DNA of 29,666 bases from positions 1 to 29,666 of the forward strand of contig JAJIRX010000125.1 of NCBI GenBank assembly GCA_023853785.1, written 5' to 3'. Source of the stretch: Psilocybe azurescens (lineage: Eukaryota; Basidiomycota; Agaricomycetes; Agaricales; Agrocybaceae). Below the pieces are notes generated by a model. It searched no databases, was not told where the DNA came from, and saw nothing but the letters and a program-made list of their open reading frames with translations. Shown here piece by piece: positions 10,842 to 22,101 of this stretch (its first letter is position 1; the number at the start of each line of letters is the position of its first letter). A program made the position numbers and the translations under genes.

Positions 10842-11005
10842 TAAGCAGATTTTCAAACCAAATTGCAACTTTTGGTCCTTGGAATTGTTGGGACTCAAAT
10901 AAACGTTGAAAAGCCCGAAAGCAACGGTCTGCCTGGCACCCCCGAGGAGTAGGTGCGGAATTCACGCACTTTCATGGCGGTAATTATCTTAACGCTTTTG
11001 TCTAC

Positions 11006-12761
11006 ATGGATTCCAGAATGACTTCTATTCAGCGACCAAAATTTACGCCGACCCAGTGCGATTCGTCAATTCAACTGCCAGGTGATGGATGGATACCTTT
11101 GATAACATGCGCAGCGGATTTTCCAGTTGAAATTGTGAGTTTGATTGTCATAGAATTTTCAGCAAAGAGTTACTCATTTATGACTGAGATCAGTTTGAAA
11201 TCGTGATAACTCAACTGATACACCATCCGGAATACAATTCTACCCTCATATTACGGTCAGAAGTCATCTCGGAGAGCACAGGGGGCTTACCTGAATCTGT
11301 TCCAACATTCGATGGCTTCCAGAGTACCCGATGCATACACAGGAGGCTTCTTCCTCGAAGACCAGGCCGTGATCCTTCCCTCGACCAGTACTGTACACTC
11401 TATGGTAAATCGACATCGACATCGACCAAGGACACGACGATAGTTGACACTTTATTGCTAACTCCGATCGTGGAATATGGATCCGACCTACCCTATTATC
11501 ACCCTGCAGTATCTCACCTCGCATTTCGATACATCGCCTCCGACCCCCAGCGCTGAGGATTGACGTTGCACCACTACCTGGAATTTTGCTGGATCCGAAC
11601 GCGAGACTATATCGCACCTGTCTTGCTCTTCTCGACACTCTACATCGGTACGGATGGGGCGCCATGACAAATTACAAGAAACGGGTTATACACGATTATT
11701 TGATTCCCCGGGAGGAGTATCAGGATTTGTATCTGGTCATGAGAGAACGTCATAAACATCTGGTGAATACGTGGAAGGAGGTCACAGATCCTTTGAAACA
11801 TGTGTTCGAGGTCAGTCTGTTCGCCATCCGTTTGTCCTGTGCACTCTTCGAATTCTGATCCGTATAGGATATTGGGATAGCAACATATTTAATCCTACTC
11901 TGGAAGGATACCTTCAAGTCAGATGCCACCGTTGATTCCTCAGATTCAGATACAGCAGAGCCGTGGAGAAAGTGGCCCAAACCACCAGGAGGGTTCTTGG
12001 ATATCGGGTGCGTATATTGTCTCCCTCGTAGATATTCTCCTTTGCTCATGGTATTACACCACAGATGCGGGAATGGGCTGTTGACTCATATCCTCATTTC
12101 CGAGGGCTATCAAGGCTACGGCATCGACCTTCGGGCTCGTACATCTTGGACTCATTATACAGACGCAACACAATCTGCTTTGCGCGTCCACGCTTTCGAT
12201 CCAACCGCTCTGCGCGCCTCCGACGCATCAAGCGCAGAATATTTCCCGCCTGGCGTGTTCATCGTCGGGAACCACGCAGACGAACTCACACCCTGGCTTC
12301 CTGTCCTCTCCACCCTCTACAACGCCTCTGGATATATATCAATCCCGTGCTGCTCCTGGGCGTTCGACATCCGGTACGAGCGGTCGTCCACGCCGACGTA
12401 CCCCCTCCCGACACCTGACTTCGCGGACTGGTTGAATTTGGGCGGGGATGGGAGCAATAAAAGCTCGTACTCGATGTATCGGATTTGGTTGGCGAGTCTG
12501 AGCGTGCATTGTGGGTGGGAGGTGGAGTGTGAGACGTTGAGGATACCTAGCACGAGGAACTGGGCGATTATTGGTGCGTTGTGTTTGTTTCCAGTGACGT
12601 TTGTGTGGTTGGGCTAATACGTATGATATTTAGGACGACGTAGGCTACAGTCAGTGTCATATAGACAAGCTTTCGCGAATGTGGAGGAAATCGTAGAAGG
12701 CGTGATATCCAGATGTCTTTTCAAGACGCGTAAACCGGAAGGGAAAGCGGGGGAGCATTGA
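11006..12761 (+). CDS. TRM44: tRNA (uracil-2'-O-)-methyltransferase, Trm44 family
   Basis: The enzyme 2'-O-methylates U44 of serine tRNAs using S-adenosylmethionine. Five exons (11006-11134, 11194-11810, 11868-12007, 12065-12573, 12634-12761) have clean GT-AG junctions and total about 507 aa once one base is restored. Visible motifs are an N-terminal IHHPEYNSTLILRSEV, RRLLPRRPGRDPSLDQYC, RLYRTCLALLDTLHRYGWGA, DPLKHVFEDIGIATYLILLW, the SAM-binding FLDIGCGNGLLTHIL with GYGIDLRAR, IPCCSWAFD, and RNWAIIG. The IDLR and IGCGNG pair is characteristic of the Trm44 AdoMet domain. The frame breaks once at the C5 run 11544-11548, where one more C joins YIASDP to PALRIDVAPLPG. An alternative ATG lies at 11021, six lines of sequence logic favouring neither. 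Expected cytosolic housekeeping role. Confidence 0.9.
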
Positions 12762-13808
12762 ATTGACATTGTGCCGTGGTCATCGTCATACTCGACGTTT
12801 AATTTACTACATAGCAATCGTAATCCTTGCACTTGGCACTGAAGACGAAGGCGGAGACATAGATAAAGGGCAGGAAACCCGCATTGGAAGCGAGTCGACC
12901 CTGGATGTACCTCGATGTACGTATATATCCATCGCGGGTACTGCAACCGCTGTACCTTGCTGTCAGCAACGAATACCCATTCATCCCACCCTGATAACAG
13001 TCATCTACTGTCGGTGTGGGCCTAGGTCTTATCGTCATGTTATTGACCTGATTTCGCCGCCGAATTGTCCCTTCTCATTGCAACGAATGGCTCACCGCTG
13101 CATGGCATGATTGTTGTGGAACAATACCGTGCGCGTTTTCCGCCCTAGTTAACGAGGTGTACTCTGTACTGGTATGCATGGCTGACTACTAAGTCGATGG
13201 AGGGAGTTTCTTATCGAGAACGACCGATAAACATGCCAATACCGTTCAATTATCACTTACGACTTGCCAATTCTTCCCCTTGTTATCAGATGTCAACCAA
13301 TCCAGACTCCTGTCGTTGACCAATGACTCTCTGCAGTTGTCCTAAGTCTGGCAGGCTATATACTGAAGGTTCATCAGGTTCGCTCAAGAGTGGTGATTGC
13401 TTTCTTCTTTCCCTCTAAAGTGTACTCACAGTTACTGACTATGAATGCTTTATATCTTTCAACATAACCGTGATCTTGCCTATGCTATGATCAGGGAAGA
13501 GTCTGACACAACCTGTAAAGAGTCAAGACATCAACACTAGCAAGGTTAGCATTTAATCTCGTTCCTCTGTGTCTCAAGTCAGTGATGACTCCATTCCTAA
13601 GGTCGTCACCTGGCTCTACCCGACAGCACTTCCTTTCAGTAGTGTTTCATTCATGGTTTTTAATGGAAAATAGTTCCGTGTATTTCTCGGAGTTCGGTGT
13701 CGCTGGATATATAAGACGACTTGCCAAACACACCAGAAATTGTGAATCGACGAAGGCGCAATCCCGGTGCTATCCTATCTAATATTTGGATCTTGCGAGC
13801 TATCATTT
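12762..13808. other. Intergenic region between convergent TRM44 and ALDH genes
   Basis: Both flanking genes end here, so this is a shared 3' region. Open frames at 12763-13110 (+) and 12799-13038 (-) overlap each other and show no domain. I see no RNA gene, repeat or mobile element. Confidence 0.5.
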
Positions 13809-16010
13809 TTATCGAATAAAGATGGTCTTGACCTCGGTGTAGGCATCGATGGCTAGCAAGAGGGTGGGTCAATACTAAGAAACCGACGAGACTATGTACA
13901 ATAGTCCAACAATACATACCATGGTCCCCTAAGTCACGCCCGATACCGGATCCTTTCCACCCTCCAAACGCGAGATCTGGATGTGCATTCCCGTCGTGTT
14001 CACTCCAACCTGACCAGCTTCAAGGGCTTTGGCAAATCGAATCGCGCGAGAGATGTCCTTGGTGAATACGCTGTCACGAGGGGTCAAGGATAAACAATCA
14101 GACCGAAACGAAACGCTAGTGGCGCCACAGTTTCACTCACTATGCAGCCAGACCATATTCGGTGTCGTTAGCCCTGGTTGCCATGCATCGATTAAGTATG
14201 TGTCACTAAGTGGACTTGACTTGCGCCTATCCTATCGAGGATGAGACGGCCGTCACGCACCTCTTTAGAACTTCCTCGGAGGAGGAGAATTTGTGCAGAA
14301 TAACGACGGGGCCGAAGATTTCCTCCTGATTGATTGTCGCTTGATCTTGGACGTCTGTGAAGATTGTGGGTTTTACATAGTACCCCTATATCAAGGGAAG
14401 TATTGAATAAGGGCATTTATTCCTGCACAACTCATTGAGATTGAAACTATCGACGTACCCTTTCATCTCCTGCGAGGCCACCAGTCAGGATCTTCCCGCC
14501 TTCTTTTTGCCGATTTCTATATAATCTAAAATACGCTTATGCTTTTAATGCGAACGAATCAGTACCGTGAACCCAAGTGAATGGATAGAATGAATTACTT
14601 GAAGAGAATCGACCTGTGGCCCAGAGGAGGTCGCTTGTTGTAACGGATCCCCAATCGAATACTTCTCGGTGCTAGCTGCAAGTTTCTGTGCAAATTGATC
14701 GAATATACCATCCTGGACGTATACTCGTGTGCCAGCGACGCAAATCTGACCAGCATTTTGATTGAAACCTCCCAACACCCTGAGCAGGCATCATCACCAT
14801 ACGTTAGAAACAACAGCAGAGTAACATTATATTATGCATGATTGACAATACCTAGTCACTGCGTCCTCAATGTCACAGTCGTTAAAGACAATGACGGGGC
14901 TTTTGCCTCCAAGTTCGAGCGTACATGTTTTGAGGTTAGAGCGAGCTGCAGCCTGTGCTACGGCACGTCCTGCAACAGGAGACCCGGTGAACGAAATCTT
15001 GCGGATCTTCATATGCGATGCGAGCAGCTCTCCCGTCTCTCTCGCGCCGCTTAGAATACTCAGAACCCCGTCAGGAATTCTGATATACAATTTTGGTTAT
15101 AATGGATTGGATGTGGGAGATTTGCAGAGGTGCTTACCCGGCCTTTGCGATAAGCGAAGCAAACAAGAGAGCGCTCAATGGGGACTTCTCACTCGTCTTT
15201 ATGATGCTGGCATTTCCAGTGGCCACTGAATTGTGAATGAGACTCTATCACTCCTTCGATATACTTTGACGTACATGCAGGGGCAGTTTTCCATGCTACC
15301 ATGATGAGCGGACCGTTCCTAGACACCACCATGGAATAAAATTTGCGAAAATTTCAAGAATGATCCACTTACCATGGGATGATACCCGCAGTCACACCAT
15401 ACGGTTGCCTGATCTCCAAGCCAAGAAACCCGGGAACATTGAGACTCGTCTTTCCGTGGACTTTATCACTGAAGGCCATGGTTGAGTAAGCATACATGTA
15501 CGGCGACTAGAAATCACGAATATGATACTCACGCCGCGCCCGCAAAATATCTATAGACGTATGCAACACCATAAACCTCCATGCTGTAAATATAAGATTT
15601 TAGTTTAGCTATTCGTTTCCTTCACCCAGTCAGAAGTAACACGTACATGGACTTAGCCAGCGGTTTACCCATTTCCATGGTCTGTGCCAGCGCAAGGCTT
15701 TCAACATTCTCCTCAACAAGGTTGGCCAACTTGTGCATCGCTTTCGCCCGGGTGGAGGGGTCGCCGTCAGCCCATGCAGGCCAGGCCTTCTCAGCTGCAT
15801 CGACAGCTGCATCGACCTCTTTCGGCCCTGCGATGTGCACAGATGCGATTGTCTCCTTCGTTGCTGGGTTGATTACTGACAATCTTTCACCACTTCCTTC
15901 AACAAACTAACATAAGTGATGAGCACGCTATGGTTCAAGACAATGTCACAGTTCGTATAGAAACACACCTTTCCTGCAATAAAGAGGCGTTCTTCAAGTT
16001 GAATCGACAT
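13809..16010 (-). CDS. Aldehyde dehydrogenase (NAD(P)+), 13 exons
   Basis: The enzyme oxidises aldehydes to carboxylic acids. Thirteen minus-strand exons can be joined exactly: 15969-16010, 15647-15906, 15533-15583, 15373-15468, 15275-15318, 15138-15225, 14852-15079, 14599-14779, 14459-14535, 14261-14385, 14141-14173, 13920-14070, 13809-13852. They give about 473 aa starting MSIQLEERLFIAGK. Family motifs in order are GIIPWNGPL, TGNASIIKTSEKSP (cofactor lysine), FTGSPVAGR, LELGGKSP (general-base Glu), NAGQICVAGTRVYVQ (catalytic Cys), EEIFGPVVIL, and FGGWKGSGIGRDLGDHG in the corrected frame. The end is DAYTEVKTIFIR and TAA. Two single-base deficits disturb the frame: an A run (T5 on the plus strand, 14504-14508) and a CC pair (GG at 13979-13980). 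The exact substrate class cannot be told. Expected cytosolic; no targeting peptide is seen. Confidence 0.93.
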
Positions 16011-16069
16011 GCTGGCTTGCAGGAGGAACAATGGGTGGAATTGGAAATTGGAATGCACAAGGCGGCGGC

Positions 16070-16114
16070 TCTTATACATTTCGTTTCATACCCTGCATAT
16101 CATACCCTGCATAT
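16070..16114 (-). promoter_or_regulatory. ALDH upstream region: TATA-like element and 14-bp tandem duplication
   Basis: Read on the minus strand, AATGTATAAGAG lies at about 16070-16082, some 60-70 bp before the ALDH ATG at 16010. Immediately further upstream CATACCCTGCATAT is present twice in perfect tandem (16087-16100 and 16101-16114, plus-strand reading). The duplication could double a factor-binding site or be neutral slippage. Confidence 0.45.
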
Positions 16115-16864
16115 GGCAAATAACCGAGCTTATCTACGCGTCCTCGAGAGTCCAAACCAATTGGGTGACTGAGCACCAGCCTCGTACTACGGCGGTAACA
16201 ATTTGGAAGCGTCGGTATTCCATTTTCGAGAACAAAATGTGCGAATATGAAATAAAGATCTAGTAATGGTCTGTAATAGTTGAGAGGGAAGAGCGATGAC
16301 TCTCAGTAATTTCTAAATCACACGGCCAACACCGGGAGCCTGTGGGTCTTGATTTGATTGGTCGGAGGCTCACATTATGATCAACTTCGAATTGACTGCC
16401 GAAGGGTGCCAAGCGATCTACTAAAAGGCTCTCAACTTCATTCAAGCCACTTGTTTGATGTCGTTCTCCAACAAAATGCGTGCACACTAGTGACATCAAT
16501 TCACTGCCGGAACTCAAGCAGTTTGGAACTTAACCTAAGCTTTGCCACGCTCAATAAGTACATTTCTTCAGAATTTGCCAGTTCTATGCATCACGTTCTG
16601 ACATTTAGTTAGGATATTGGAATGGATGGACCCCAGCTAACAAATACGACATAGTCTCAAGGGGCATGCGGGTGGCTCTGCAATACAAGTTCTAGTTTTC
16701 GTCTATTTTGCACGAATGCTAAAGGCGGTCTCCGACTGGAGCATGTTTTGTGGCAGTTATGAAACTTTTCTGGTAATGGCCCATTTTAAAGCCTATATGA
16801 TAACTTTTAGGACAAAAGACCGCTGTATGTCTGCTTTCATGTTGCTACTATCTCTGACATACTA
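16115..16864. other. Intergenic region, nothing recognised
   Basis: Between the ALDH promoter and the MITE I see only short unrelated open frames (for example 16260-16517 minus and 16358-16612 plus), with no motif, repeat or RNA gene. Confidence 0.45.
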
Positions 16865-16926
16865 GAGTGTTTCACGATGGTGATTTTCAGTCGCTTTTGA
16901 GCCGCTTTGATGGCAATTTTCGTCTC
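16865..16926 (+). repeat. Left terminal inverted repeat of the MITE
   Basis: This arm is complementary to 17277-17339 with a handful of mismatches and one 1-base length difference in the CGCTTT(T)GA segment. It is preceded directly by TA. Confidence 0.75.
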
Positions 16927-17276
16927 TCCTTTCTCAAAATCAGAGTGAAAAGCAGCTCAAAATCGAGGCCAACGTGGAACCACCAAGGATTTATTCGGAA
17001 TGTATGGCATGTGCCTACTATTATCTTGGCAATTGTATCAATTTCTCCTATTTGAGAGGCTTTGTCTTAGCTTTTGGGGGTTGAAGGTAAGTCTGTGTTT
17101 TATTTGCTCCCTGAATGTTTAGCCATAGTGGAAGGAGGGATAAAGCCAAGGTTGTTGAAAGACAGCCGCAAGTTGGCGATATATTATCCAATACATGGTA
17201 TTTCACAAGCGAGTCAAAAGCAGGGAAAAAGCGAGGTGAAGGCAGGGTGAAAGCAGCTTTTGCATACTTGAAAAGC

Positions 17277-17339
17277 GAGACGAAAATTGCCGTCAAAAGC
17301 GGCCCAAAAGCGACTGAAAATCGCCATCATGAAACACCC
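17277..17339 (-). repeat. Right terminal inverted repeat of the MITE
   Basis: This is the partner of 16865-16926. It is followed directly by TA at 17340-17341. Confidence 0.75.
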
Positions 17340-17341
17340 TA

Positions 17342-18572
17342 CCGTGTGAGAGAGTCTTAATTCTATCACAGAATACAGAAGCCATGCATGTATGGTACAA
17401 GTAAATTTTAACTCATCTTTCGAGTTTCAGGGACTTTATTGCAATGCACAAGGTGACTACTTTGAGCCGAGCTTAAAGCTCGACAGAGGGATGGTGCGAA
17501 TTGAGAGGTGAACCTCTGTGAAAACTCTCCATTCGCTATGGCAATATCAATGTCTTCGGTTTTAAAATGTTTCTTCTGGTTATCAGGACGAAAAGATATA
17601 GAAATTAATAGAATATTGTGACTTCTACATTCAAATGTTTCATTAATACATAGTGCTGCAAAAGATCGCACCACTGCTTATGAGCTCGGATGGATGTCAC
17701 CTCATATCCAGCTTGTTCTCTTGATCACTCGAGGCTCAGCAATAGGAGACAGAGTTGCGATACTTCACTGCGATGTAGTATGAAGATGGTGATATGACAT
17801 TAAATTTAGTCAATCGCAAGCACCGCGTGACGGCCTTTGCCGGGACTAGTACTCCCAACCTGCCAGTAGCAAGCTTCCTCCGATTTTGATCCACATTGTT
17901 ATCGGTGATGCTAAAGAATGTTTCAATACCCTTTAACGTGTATTATCCCACGTATGTGCCAATATCCCGGCATCTCAGTCGAATCTGAGAGGACACGGGC
18001 GCCAATGCGTCACCGAATCAACTGATGGACCTCAGGCAATTGCGAACACAGGCCAAGCATTTTGAACAAGTTCAAACTGCATTTCCTCGTCTTCTTTTAA
18101 TATATGCACCCCAAGATACTCGGCATACACTATTCTCTTTGGATGTGCCACCCTAACATCTATTTTGAGTGCTAAGTACTCTGGCCATCGATGCCCAAAG
18201 TACTGGAGTGTTGACATTAGCTTTATCCAGTCTTATTGAGGAACATCTTGCCGCCCGTATCTAACGGCGAGACCAAATATAGCCGACATATGTCAGAGTG
18301 AGATACGGTAATTCCATGCAGTCCATTGCTCGTTCCCTATGCTTGGTATCGGAGGCTGCCCTGTGGCATTTGATCCCCATAAAATCTATATTTAAAATTG
18401 TCTATTTATAGTTTAGTTTCTACCAGCTGAAACGAGACACTACATATGTATTAAATCGCTCGGAACCACAAATGGGTTGAAGCTTTAGCGGGTCATCCCT
18501 ATGAGCCGATTGTATATAATCCGTGCTTAGAACTTATTTTTATTCACCTTTCTTCACCCTTTACCAAGTCCC
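17342..18572. other. Intergenic region, nothing recognised
   Basis: Open frames at 17408-17674 (minus) and 18032-18217 (minus) have no identifiable domain or splice pattern. The last 60 bases, a CT-rich leader before the ATG at 18573, probably belong to the 5' UTR of the membrane-protein gene. Confidence 0.45.
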
Positions 18573-20576
18573 ATGAAGCGGTACGTTGACGAGCTTGCCT
18601 CTGGCTCGGAGGGCCTGGCCAAAATTCAGGAAATGTGAGTATTTGACGCCTCTTCATTAGACTTACCTCTAATCACGTATTGGCCTACAGATATGGACCT
18701 TTGCAAATCGGTTCTTCCTGCAGTCTTATATTATACGGGGTGAGTAATTCAGTCGCTTCTATACCACTCCCATCCACGGCTGACATAATGGCGGGGCCCA
18801 GATTATGTTGGCACAGGTAAGGCATCAAGAGAATTCCATATGTTCTTGTCATTTAGGTTATTTCTAGGTGTACAATTACTACACGACAACTCCAAAGTCG
18901 GTCTTATTATTTTAATTTTTAGGGCACTGTACGTTAATACGTGGGCTTGCTTAGGGATCTTCGTTTAATTAGATATCTCGTGAGCTTTCGAAGTGCTCTT
19001 CGGTGCTGAACTTGCTCACTGAAATAAATTATTAGGTATTATATCTGGCCATCGTTGAGACAATTCATTCCGTATGCGAAGTGCTTATTATCTATGAGCC
19101 TCTCGTCCTAGATTTTGGTATGCTCGATTTCAATGAGATAGTTTCAGTAAGAAAAGGGACAACTCACCTTAAATAACGACAGGGAAGTTATCGGTGACAC
19201 ATCTATACCCAAGAGGTACGTTTCTTCGTTTAGTGATATGCTGGCCGCAGTAGACTGACTTCGAGCTGGATAGCTCTCCCTGCACGTGAGTTCGTTTTCT
19301 CATGTCGCGCCCAATAAGCAATAATTAAATCTCTAATTAAGAATCAATCACAATGGTATGTAAATTTAGCAAGAAGGGTCAGAGTGTATGTCACTGTTGC
19401 TTTCGCTGATCGTACTACTAGGTCGCAATATCAACACCTATACAAGTATTTCTTGCATGGCGAATTCGTAACCTTCAAGACTCTATCTGGATTCCAGCGC
19501 TTATATGCTGCTTGGCGGCCATGTCCTTCGGTATATAAAATTCTACCTATAGGTTATCGTCTTTCTAATAACCATACAGCTGGAGGCTTGTGGACTGGGA
19601 TCGGAGTTGCAATCGCCAGAGCCTATGCAAAGACTCCCGAAAGATACCCCCAGTATTCTTGTGGCTGATATCTGCTGCTGTAGCAGACATATTAATCGCA
19701 GGATCGTTGTCATGGAGTCTGGTAATTTGTCTAAACTTTCTCATCTGATTTCTTACTCAAGGAATCATCATTTCAAGTGGCAGCGCAAGTCAGGACTACC
19801 GTCATCTAACGCGGTCGTTAGCCGTATCATAATATGTGCGAGTCTTTACTCTAACCCTTATAAGGCCCTACTAATTGCCAATAACAGTCACAATTCAGAC
19901 TGGCTTCGTAATGTAAAGTCAAGTGCTTTTTGTAGCCCATCTCTGACCAAAGTACACCGCCAGGTCTTTCTTAGCTGTTGCCGACGTGATCTTCCTTGTC
20001 TGCCTTCCAGTAAGTAGGACATGGTAGATGTGAAATATTTACCTCCGAGGTCGACTGATAATCCTATGGCAGAACATTGCACTGTGAGTCATTGAGATAC
20101 TTGCTTCACGATGTGCATATTCTCAATCGGATACGGTTAGAAATTGGGTGCCCGAAGCTGCATTGGTAAAAATATATGCCATTCAACTTCTGAGTACGTT
20201 AAACGTAAGTAATCAAGAGGCATAGACAGTCGCTCTGTGCCACGATACCTACTCCGAGTCATACATTAAACTTTCTACTTCCATAGGCACGAGAATCGCT
20301 GAACAAGGTCTGGGAAAATCAGCTCAATAATTTCATTCTTGAACAAAGCAATGAAGTGAGTCCTCAATACGCGACAACTGTGACCGTGAACTTATAACTT
20401 CTCTCAGGAGTTTTTATATCTGTTGAGGCGGTGAGTCAAATAAGACAGTCATTTAGTTATTGTGAATTTGAGGAATGGCCTTTCAGAGCATTCAAACGCC
20501 TGGTTCGATGGTCTTTGAGCGAAGAAACACCCTGCCCAATTTTGAACCTAAGCGCCCACATAAAATCAATGTCTGA
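18573..20576 (+). CDS. DUF6534-like multi-pass membrane protein (many exons, frame-disrupted)
   Basis: This belongs to a seven-TM protein family greatly expanded in Agaricomycetes, with no known substrate. The start is MKRYVDEL at 18573. Exon 1 (18573-18634), exon 2 (18691-18739, encoding YGPLQIGSSCSLILYG) and a 15-nt micro-exon (18802-18816, IMLAQ) join in phase, followed by VYNYYTTTPK. Later exons give LYLAIVETIHSVCEVLIIYE (from 19036), ISTPIQVFLAWRIRNLQ, GGLWTGIGVAIARAYAKTP, VFLWLISAAVADILIAGSLS, SNAVVSRIIIFTIQTGF, NWVPEAALVKIYAIQLLSTL and a tail ending at TGA 20574-20576. The family hallmarks are GPL.IG near the start, AWRI after TP-Q, and the LWLISAAVADILI helix. A base appears missing in the C5 run 19647-19651, with further shifts likely near 18897-18930 and 20437, so exact exon limits in the middle are uncertain. 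Confidence 0.75.
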
Positions 20577-20918
20577 TGATGTTGAAACCCCTTTTACCAT
20601 TTAGTTAATTATTGTATCCCCGTCTATTAATACTCGGGTATTGGTGGTTAGTGTACAAAGATATATGTAAATGCCCATAGAGGTGCCGAATTGTATCCCT
20701 ACTGTTACTAGAACATGGTTTATCCAAACGATTTCTTTGCTTTGTGTGCATTCATGAGCAGTAATACGGTCCCCTACTTAGTTGCACTGTAAGCCTGGCC
20801 TTCCCCTGTCTTACCCATTGCTCATCGTCCGCCCGCGCGACTGAGATCACGCGAAGGTTCTCGATCATCACCTGACTCCGACAGACAATTTTCTATCCTT
20901 CCTTACCTTCGTTCCTTG

Positions 20919-20994
20919 TCTCTTACCACATCGAACGAAGGTACGTATTTATATTATTGTATTGTAGTCAGGTCTCTTACCACATCGAACGAAG
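20919..20994 (+). repeat. 23-bp direct repeat, two copies 53 bp apart
   Basis: GTCTCTTACCACATCGAACG followed by AAG occurs perfectly at 20919-20941 and again at 20972-20994. An AT-rich 30-bp spacer separates the copies. Confidence 0.8.
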
Positions 20995-21982
20995 ACCCAT
21001 TTGTCCTTTCCTTCCAGGCTTCCTTAAGTCACTCCACCTCAGTGAGGCTTGTCGCACACGGCAGCCTTTCATGCACTATCGTTATTTCACCGAATGAGTT
21101 TCCCAGTTGTATGACTTCTTTACCTTGCGTAAACTATAGCTCATGGGCAAGCTCCTGGAATGTCGGTGAAATCATGTCAACAGTCGGGTCTTCGCTTCTC
21201 GGGCATGTCTCATGGGCGCTCTTCACTTATCTATATTTGACCGATCATATTTACCACAAAAAGCGATCAGAGCGTATCCGGAGCTCCTGAGTATTATGGA
21301 AAAAAAACTTAGGTGTACAAGCCGAGTTCAGGGTTCTTAACGGCCTGTGAGAGGATCTGAATGTATTATCGAAGCAGATGTTGCGAGAGATGAGAGTTAA
21401 TACAGCCGTATGCTCAAGGAACTGCGATTCCTCCTCTGTACCATTCACTCCCTAACAAGAATACCAACGGTGTCGAATGTCCTGTCTCCCTGCACTGAGT
21501 TTCGATTGTTCTTCGTCCTATGCGACAAAGCCGGTCTTCTCAATATTCAGGATCGTTACAATGATAGGTGTTCTTCCACGATCTCTGTTGAGAAATGATT
21601 CACTGCCCCGCCTAGAGACTGGGACACAAACTATTTTCATCCACCTTATATGCTTTTTGCTTGTTTTATCAAGCATTATGCTAATGAAATAAGGGGTTGA
21701 TCATTAATACTCACAACATCATGTTCTACAGGCTACACTATGTTGTGCAGAAAGACAAACCAGAACGAAGCGATGCATGGCTCGTCATGGTTTTTGATGG
21801 CATTTGGACCAATTTACAGCTTGGTAATCTGTGAAATAAAGATTGGTAATTTGCTGACAACGTTATTGCCTGGCCAAATTGAGCATGGTCGCACATTTCG
21901 ATTTTGCGCGAGGTCCAAACTGACGACTATTGCTCCCTCGCGAGTACATCCTCAGGCTATATCACAAATGGCATATGAGTAC

Positions 21983-21999
21983 ATATAAATGTATAAAGC
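21983..21999 (+). promoter_or_regulatory. TATA element of the first barrel-protein gene
   Basis: CATATAAATGTATAAAG lies about 105-120 bp before the ATG at 22102, giving two overlapping TATA-like matches. The following leader is pyrimidine-rich, as is usual for fungal 5' UTRs. Confidence 0.5.
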
Positions 22000-22101
22000 C
22001 TAGCTTCTACCGCGTCATCGATATTCAATACTGCCACTACCACGACTATCCTCTTTACTCGACTCACATCTTCCACTTTCGAAACATTTTCATACTAAAT
22101 C

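Larger units (their letters stand above)
16865..17339. mobile_element. MITE-like element with long terminal inverted repeats and TA target-site duplication
   Basis: The left end (16865-16926) begins GAGTGTTTCACGATGGTGAT. The reverse complement of the right end (17277-17339) begins GGGTGTTTCATGATGGCGAT. The two arms stay aligned for about 62 bp, with both reading TTTTCAGTCGCTTTTG, then CCGCTTT and GGCAATTTTCGTCTC. Each end is flanked by TA (16863-16864 and 17340-17341), the target-site duplication of Tc1/mariner elements. The 475-bp body has no transposase-sized ORF, so this is a non-autonomous copy. The arms are rich in repeated CGCTTTT-like units. The arms differ at several positions, which suggests it is not very recent. 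Confidence 0.78.
20577..22101. other. Intergenic region with possible decayed coding pieces
   Basis: Open frames at 20916-21290 and 21410-21692 (+) contain hydrophobic stretches (LLGHVSWALFTYLYLTDHIY; IHLICFLLVLSSIMLM), but no family is recognisable. They may be chance frames or remnants. A 23-bp direct repeat is present at 20919-20941 and 20972-20994. The last 120 bases form the promoter of the next gene, with CATATAAATGTATAAAG at about 21983-21999. Confidence 0.4.

Noticed and set aside
14842..15229. Plus-strand open frames inside the ALDH gene
   Set aside because: They are antisense shadows of conserved ALDH exons.
17115..17360. 81-aa plus-strand open frame within the MITE
   Set aside because: It reads through the inverted repeat and past the element end; low complexity, no domain.
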